From positions 1 to 9,555 of the forward strand of contig CANQCX010000060.1 in assembly GCA_947591115.1 (NCBI GenBank): a DNA stretch of 9,555 nt, written 5' to 3'. Positions 5,854 through 9,555 of this stretch are shown piece after piece. This DNA comes from an uncultured Lachnospiraceae bacterium. GTDB taxonomy: Bacteria; Bacillota; Clostridia; Lachnospirales; Lachnospiraceae. Every line of letters starts with the position of its first letter. Position 1 is the stretch's first letter. Both the position numbers and the translations under genes were made by a program. The notes beneath the pieces are model-generated. The model saw nothing but the letters and a program-made list of their open reading frames with translations. It was not told the DNA's origin and ran no database searches.

Positions 5854-6711
5854 ATGCAGCCAGGAGTTTATCAGACAACACGAAAAGACGGTACGCCTTC
5901 TTACCGCTCGAGCATTACTTACCGGAATAAGCATATCAGTCTGGGAAGTTTTTCCTCGGAGACCGAGGCGCACCACGCCTATCTGGAAGCGGCTTCCCTG
6001 TTATCCGGAAGCGGCTCCCTCGAAGATTTCCTGCTTTTGTTTACTGCGGGAAACGAATCCGCACGTTTTCTCAAATTCCCGCAGCTATCTTTTGAAAAAG
6101 GGATCTCTTTGCTCAATTTCCGCGATAACCGGCTGTATATTGCCAATCCCATCTATCTGAGAAAAACGTATTTCAGCTACTACCTCTCTCCTTCGGAGGA
6201 GTTAAAATTCGATATTGACGACCTGTTTTACTATACGCGCCATAAAATCCTGCGCCGCAAAGGGCATCTTTTTATCAACGATTACGGAATGCAGGTCACG
6301 CTCCTTAGCCGCTACGGGTTAAAGAGCTATTCCGTCCGCCACCGAGACTATGAATTTGCCAACGGGGACCCGAGCGACCTGCGTTATTCCAATATCATCG
6401 TGATCAATCCGTTTTACGGCGTTACCGCTTTTTTGCATAAAGGCCGTACGCGCTACCGCACCAAGATCCACATCAACGGAAATTATACGATCGGTACTTA
6501 CGCTTCGGCGGAAAAAGCGGCGATCGCTTATAACAAAGCGGTCGATCTTGCCAAAAAAGCCGGAATCCAAAAAAATTATCCGGAAAATTATATTGACGGC
6601 TTTTCCGCTAAGGAATATGCCGAAATCTACACCAAACTAAAGATTTCCGCCAAGTATACCGCGTATCTGGAAACACTGTCCAAAACGCCTATGCCTCCTG
6701 CTTCTGATTGA
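5854..6711 (+). CDS. AP2-like/degenerate HNH DNA-binding protein
   Basis: A 285-residue basic, Tyr-rich protein. Residues 4-46 (GVYQTTRKDG, then ISLGSF and ETEAHHAYLEA) match the AP2/ERF-type DNA-binding fold found in bacterial and phage homing endonucleases and integrases. A second such module occupies 189-229 (GVTAF, KGRTRYRTKIHING, IGTY, AEKAAIAYNKA). Between them, about 150-185, VRHRDYEFANGDPSDLR lines up with the HNH nuclease core (V-H-H-x-D ... N ... NL), but the first His is Arg162 and the last Asn is Asp175, so catalysis is probably lost. The ATG at 5854 follows AAAGGAG by 5 nt. It is divergent from thrC, and its stop overlaps the leuD 3' end by 23 bp on the opposite strand. It resembles a domesticated homing-endonuclease relative acting as a DNA-binding protein; its target and role are unknown. 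An active variant nuclease is the alternative. Confidence 0.65.
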   Translation: MQPGVYQTTRKDGTPSYRSSITYRNKHISLGSFSSETEAHHAYLEAASLLSGSGSLEDFLLLFTAGNESARFLKFPQLSFEKGISLLNFRDNRLYIANPIYLRKTYFSYYLSPSEELKFDIDDLFYYTRHKILRRKGHLFINDYGMQVTLLSRYGLKSYSVRHRDYEFANGDPSDLRYSNIIVINPFYGVTAFLHKGRTRYRTKIHINGNYTIGTYASAEKAAIAYNKAVDLAKKAGIQKNYPENYIDGFSAKEYAEIYTKLKISAKYTAYLETLSKTPMPPASD

Positions 6712-7186
6712 TGTAGTTGACCAGACCTTCACAGTCTATGATTTTCTGCATAAACGGCGGAAACGCCTGTCCCTGAAAGCTCTCTCCTGTGGTAACATCC
6801 GTAATCATGCCGGAGTCAAAGTCAACCGTTACCTCATCTCCCGCCGCTATCTGCGCCGCCGCCTGAGGACATTCAATGATCGGAAGTCCGATATTGATGG
6901 CGTTGCGGTAAAAGATGCGCGCAAAGGTTTCCGCAATGACGCAGCTTACTCCGGACGCTTTAATGGCAAGCGGAGCGTGTTCTCTCGAAGAACCGCACCC
7001 GAAATTTTTATCCGCTACGATAATATCGCCCTTCGCTACGTTCTGTACGAAATCCTTGTCAATATCTTCCATACAATGAGCCGCCAGCTCCTTTGGATCG
7101 GAAGAATTCAGATAACGCGCCGGAATGATGACATCGGTATCCACATTATCTCCATATTTAAAAACACGACCATGTGCTGCTTTCAT
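6689..7186 (-). CDS. leuD: 3-isopropylmalate dehydratase small subunit
   Basis: This subunit pairs with LeuC to isomerise 2-isopropylmalate to 3-isopropylmalate, the second step of leucine synthesis. The protein is 165 residues, the length of the short archaeal/clostridial type rather than the roughly 200 of E. coli LeuD. The N-terminal GRVFKYGDNVDTDVI and the swivel-domain motif NFGCGSSREHAP (61-72) with its catalytic serine are diagnostic of the aconitase-family small subunit. The ATG at 7186 follows GGAGGAGA, and the gene begins 18 nt after the leuC stop, so it is the second gene of a leuCD operon. leuB does not follow. Its last 23 bp overlap the convergent AP2-like gene, and no terminator is visible after its stop. 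Confidence 0.95.
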   Translation of the reverse strand: MKAAHGRVFKYGDNVDTDVIIPARYLNSSDPKELAAHCMEDIDKDFVQNVAKGDIIVADKNFGCGSSREHAPLAIKASGVSCVIAETFARIFYRNAINIGLPIIECPQAAAQIAAGDEVTVDFDSGMITDVTTGESFQGQAFPPFMQKIIDCEGLVNYINQKQEA

Positions 7187-7204
7187 ATCCTATCTCCTCC
7201 AATC

Positions 7205-8467
7205 CTACATTACTTCATCCGGTCCGGAAATCTTTCCGGTTACTGCGCTTGCTGCGGCAACCGCCGGACTTGCCAGATAGATCTCGGATTCGGTATGTCC
7301 CATACGTCCGACAAAATTCCGGTTCGTCGTCGATACGCAGCGTTCGCCCTCTGCCATAACGCCCATATATCCGCCCAGACATGGACCGCAGGTTGGCGTG
7401 CTGACAATTGCGCCGGCCTCGATAAACGTGCGCAGAAGTCCTTCCTCCATAGCATCCAGATAAATTTTCTGCGTTGCCGGAATCACAATGACGCGAAGTC
7501 CTTTTGCTACTTTTTTTCCTTTTAAAATAGAAGCCGCGATCCGCAGATCTTCCATTCTGCCGTTGGTGCAGGAGCCGATCACTACCTGATCGATCGGGAT
7601 TTCTCCCACCTCGTCGATCGTCTTTGTATTTTCCGGAAGGTGCGGGAACGAAACCGTCGGCTTTAAGGCGCTAAGGTCGATCGTGTATTCTTCGTCGTAC
7701 TGCGCATCCGCATCCGCTTCATATTCCACAAAAGAACGGGTCGAATGCTCCTTCATGTATTCCCGCGTCTTGTCGTCCACCGGAAAAATGCCGTTCTTTC
7801 CGCCTGCTTCGATCGCCATATTGGCAATGGTAAAACGATCGTCCATCGAAAGATAGGAAATTCCGTCCCCGACAAATTCCATCGACTTATAAAGCGCGCC
7901 GTCCACACCGATCATGCCGATAATATGCAGAATGATGTCTTTTCCGCTGATCCACTTTGCCGGTTTGTTGATAAGGCGAAACCGGATTGCAGACGGAACC
8001 TTAAACCATGCTTTTCCTGTCGCCATGCCTGCCGCCATATCGGTACTTCCCACGCCGGTTGAAAATGCGCCCAGCGCACCGTACGTACACGTATGGGAAT
8101 CCGCCCCGATAATGACGTCTCCTGCAACCGTAAGACCTTTTTCCGGCAGCAGCGCATGTTCGATTCCCATCTCTCCTACGTCAAAATAATTGCTGATCTC
8201 ATGTCTGCACGCAAACTCCCGTACGCATTTGCAATGCTGCGCGGATTTAATGTCTTTGTTCGGCACAAAATGATCCATTACCAGCGCGATCTTATCCTTG
8301 TGAAAGACTCCGTCCACCTTCATCTTTTCGATCTCGTGGATCGCGACCGGAGAGGTAATGTCATTGCCAAGCACAAGATCCAGATCCGCTTCAATCAGTT
8401 GTCCCGCACTGACCGACTCCAAACCGGCATGCGCCGCAAGTATTTTCTGAGTCATAGTCATTCCCAT
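7205..8467 (-). CDS. leuC: 3-isopropylmalate dehydratase large subunit
   Basis: This is the catalytic [4Fe-4S] subunit of isopropylmalate isomerase in leucine synthesis, cytoplasmic and oxygen-sensitive. The protein is 420 residues, matching the shorter HacA/LeuC type common in Clostridia. The cluster ligands are visible as Cys300 (GSCTNGR) and Cys360/Cys363 (PTCGPCLGG). Other family motifs include VMDHFVPNKD (about 63-72) and GADSHTCTYGALGAF (121-135). The ATG at 8467 follows GGAGG; in-frame ATG codons at the third and fifth positions are weaker alternatives. Codons run directly into leuD with an 18-nt gap. It is divergent from a LysR-type gene across 252 bp holding promoters, dyads and a structured leader. 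Confidence 0.95.
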   Translation of the reverse strand: MGMTMTQKILAAHAGLESVSAGQLIEADLDLVLGNDITSPVAIHEIEKMKVDGVFHKDKIALVMDHFVPNKDIKSAQHCKCVREFACRHEISNYFDVGEMGIEHALLPEKGLTVAGDVIIGADSHTCTYGALGAFSTGVGSTDMAAGMATGKAWFKVPSAIRFRLINKPAKWISGKDIILHIIGMIGVDGALYKSMEFVGDGISYLSMDDRFTIANMAIEAGGKNGIFPVDDKTREYMKEHSTRSFVEYEADADAQYDEEYTIDLSALKPTVSFPHLPENTKTIDEVGEIPIDQVVIGSCTNGRMEDLRIAASILKGKKVAKGLRVIVIPATQKIYLDAMEEGLLRTFIEAGAIVSTPTCGPCLGGYMGVMAEGERCVSTTNRNFVGRMGHTESEIYLASPAVAAASAVTGKISGPDEVM

Positions 8468-8487
8468 GCAATGTTTCCTCCTGACTT

Positions 8488-8556
8488 TTAAAATTCATAT
8501 GGTTTTATGCATCCTCCGCCGTATGTATGTGTGAGTGAACCGGCTTCTTTCCGCAT
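8488..8556 (-). other. Possible 22-codon leader ORF in the leuC 5' UTR
   Basis: An ATG at 8556, inside the left arm of the leader inverted repeat, opens a 22-codon frame ending in TAA at 8488-8490, before the leuC ribosome binding site. It encodes two Gly-rich stretches and a C-terminal IKPYEF. It has only one leucine codon, so it does not resemble a classical leucine attenuator peptide, and no good ribosome binding site precedes it. It may not be translated. Confidence 0.25.
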
Positions 8557-8562
8557 AAAACC
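8501..8562 (-). promoter_or_regulatory. Inverted repeat / structured leader upstream of leuC
   Basis: GGTTTTATGC (8501-8510) and GCATAAAACC (8553-8562) are perfect 10-bp complements around 42 nt. Inside, GCCG (8518-8521) pairs with CGGC (8541-8544). Purine-rich strands (GGAAAGAA and GGAGGAT in the transcript) form an internal loop. Just upstream in the transcript CAGC/GCTG (8564-8577) can form a separate small hairpin. The element lies wholly in the predicted leuC 5' UTR and matches no riboswitch class I recognise; it has no T-box features. Confidence 0.55.
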
Positions 8563-8586
8563 GCAGCTTTTCTGCTGTCTGAAAAG

Positions 8587-8616
8587 ATTCTAGCATATCT
8601 GATTCTATAATGAAAA
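8587..8616 (-). promoter_or_regulatory. Candidate leuC promoter
   Basis: On the minus strand TTTTCA (8611-8616) and TAGAAT (8587-8592) are separated by 18 bp, with TGC before the -10 making it extended. The -35 is weak, as expected for an activator-dependent promoter. Initiation near 8580 gives a leader of about 113 nt. Palindromic DNA (TACAT-A-ATGTA at 8617-8627 and ATGTACAT at 8623-8630) lies directly upstream of the -35, a usual place for a LysR activation site. Confidence 0.55.
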
Positions 8617-8631
8617 TACATAATGTACATA

Positions 8632-8660
8632 TTTACCATAACTTTCTTTTATGGTATAAT
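8632..8660 (+). promoter_or_regulatory. lysR-type gene promoter
   Basis: TTTACC (8632-8637), a 17-bp spacer, then an extended -10 TGGTATAAT with TATAAT at 8655-8660. Initiation near 8667 leaves about 50 nt of leader. The leader contains an 8-bp stem with a GTAT loop, TACTGCGC (8675-8682) against GCGCGGTA (8687-8694), followed by the AAAAAGGAG ribosome binding site. Confidence 0.75.
8636..8654. promoter_or_regulatory. Dyad operator candidate for the LysR-type regulator
   Basis: CCATAA (8636-8641) and TTATGG (8649-8654) form a perfect dyad with a 7-bp centre. The core ATAA-N7-TTAT contains the T-N11-A signature of LysR-family sites and equals the dyad known for the Bacillus LysR-type regulator CcpC. 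It fills the spacer of the lysR promoter, so occupancy should block lysR transcription (autorepression), while adjacent binding could activate leuC. Confidence 0.6.
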
Positions 8661-8719
8661 ATCAATAAATCTTGTACTGCGCGTATGCGCGGTAATTTCC
8701 AGATAAAAAGGAGACGGCT

Positions 8720-9555
8720 ATGAACCAGAATTTATCGTCTTATTGGATTTTTTATACGGTTGCAAACGCAGGAAACATTTCCCGCGCGGCAAAAGAGCTG
8801 TACATCAGCCAGCCGGCGATCAGCAAATCCATCCAAAAGCTTGAGGAAAGCCTAAACTGCAAGCTGTTTTCCCGCAGCTCCAGAGGCGTTCTTTTAACGG
8901 AGGAGGGCGCGCTGCTCTACAGCCATGTCAAAGACGCTTTCGAGTCGCTTTCTCTGGGGGAGGAAAAATTAAAACGCTCCATTGAACTTGGCATCGGGCA
9001 TCTGCAGATCGGCGTCAGTACGGTGCTGTGCAAATATATGCTGCTCCCCTGCCTGAAAGAATTTATCCGGAAAAATCCGCATATCCGTATCTCGATACAC
9101 TGCGTTTCTACCAACGAGGTGCTGCACCTTTTAGATGAGCAGAAAATCGACATCGGACTGATCGTAAAACCGGAAAATCCAAAGAACATCCATTTTTCCC
9201 ATCTGGGACAAATCGAGGATATCTTTGTTGCAACGCAGGATTATCTGCAGAACCTGAAAAAACGCGGAATCAAAGAAGAAGCGATCCTTTCCAGCTCTAC
9301 GCTGATCTTGATGGATAAAAACAACGTTACCCGTCAATACATCGACGAATATCTTCAGGAAAACCACATACCGGTTTCCGATTCCATCGATATTTCCAAC
9401 ATGGATCTTTTGATCGATTTCGCCAAGATCGGCGTAGGAGCCGCCTGCGTGATCAAAAAATTTATAACCAAAGAGCTGAAAGAAGGCAGTCTGATCGAGA
9501 TTCCGCTGAAAGTCCCGATCGAAAGCCGCGAAGTCGGTTTTGCGTACCGGAAACA
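8720..9555 (+). CDS. LysR-type transcriptional regulator (3' end cut by window)
   Basis: The frame is open from ATG at 8720 to the window end, 278 codons with no stop. LysR-family proteins are usually about 290-300 residues, so only a short C-terminus is missing. The N-terminal winged helix-turn-helix is clear: NISRAAKELYISQPAISKSI at about residues 19-38, then KLEESLNCKLFSRSSRGV and LTEEG. The rest is a periplasmic-binding-like effector domain (LQIGVST at about 94-100, IDIGLIV at about 146-152). AAAAAGGAG precedes the ATG. It is divergent from leuCD, and the shared 252-bp gap has a matching dyad, so it probably controls leuCD and itself. The effector is unknown; a leucine-pathway intermediate such as isopropylmalate, as known for E. 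coli LeuO-adjacent or LeuB-type regulators in other groups, is only a guess. CcpC-like control of an aconitase-family enzyme is an analogy. Confidence 0.9.
   Translation, partial: MNQNLSSYWIFYTVANAGNISRAAKELYISQPAISKSIQKLEESLNCKLFSRSSRGVLLTEEGALLYSHVKDAFESLSLGEEKLKRSIELGIGHLQIGVSTVLCKYMLLPCLKEFIRKNPHIRISIHCVSTNEVLHLLDEQKIDIGLIVKPENPKNIHFSHLGQIEDIFVATQDYLQNLKKRGIKEEAILSSSTLILMDKNNVTRQYIDEYLQENHIPVSDSIDISNMDLLIDFAKIGVGAACVIKKFITKELKEGSLIEIPLKVPIESREVGFAYRK

Noticed and set aside
6977..7525. 182-codon plus-strand frame opposite leuD and leuC
   Set aside because: It spans two real genes on the other strand and resembles no protein family.

Overview
The window looks like a chromosomal housekeeping stretch from a member of the Clostridia, most likely a Lachnospiraceae-type gut anaerobe. 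This is inferred from purine-rich GGAGG-type ribosome binding sites, sigma-A promoters in AT-rich gaps between moderately GC-rich genes, a tRNA without an encoded CCA end, and the style of the pckA, thrC, leuC and leuD proteins. No insertion sequence, prophage, CRISPR array or rRNA is visible.

Layout from left to right. Bases 1-135 hold a minus-strand tRNA-Glu(CTC) with its own promoter and intrinsic terminator. Bases 201-407 encode a small glycine-zipper membrane protein (minus). A long imperfect inverted repeat (434-506) separates it from pckA, an ATP-type PEP carboxykinase (522-2237, minus). A small three-helix membrane protein lies upstream of pckA (2369-2707, minus). A divergent plus-strand operon follows (2867-4144): a stand-alone CheY-like receiver, and a protein with four exact 29-residue MshEN-like repeats fused to a CheX-like domain. 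A bidirectional terminator closes this operon against thrC (threonine synthase, 4210-5706, minus), which has a full-consensus promoter. Divergent from thrC is a 285-residue protein with two AP2-like modules around a degenerate HNH-like core (5854-6711, plus). Its 3' end overlaps leuD antisense. leuD and leuC (6689-8467, minus) encode isopropylmalate isomerase. A LysR-type regulator diverges from leuC (8720 onward, plus) and is cut by the window end.

Functional logic. thrC, leuC and leuD are amino acid biosynthesis, and pckA links C4 acids with PEP. The leuCD/lysR pair looks like a classic divergent LysR arrangement: an ATAA-N7-TTAT dyad fills the spacer of the lysR promoter, and palindromic DNA abuts the leuC -35 box. 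Neither thrC nor leuC shows a recognisable T-box leader; the thrC leader is only about 25 nt.

The least ordinary items are the receiver/MshEN-CheX signalling pair, the AP2/HNH-derived protein, and the structured leuC leader. All are inferences from sequence alone.
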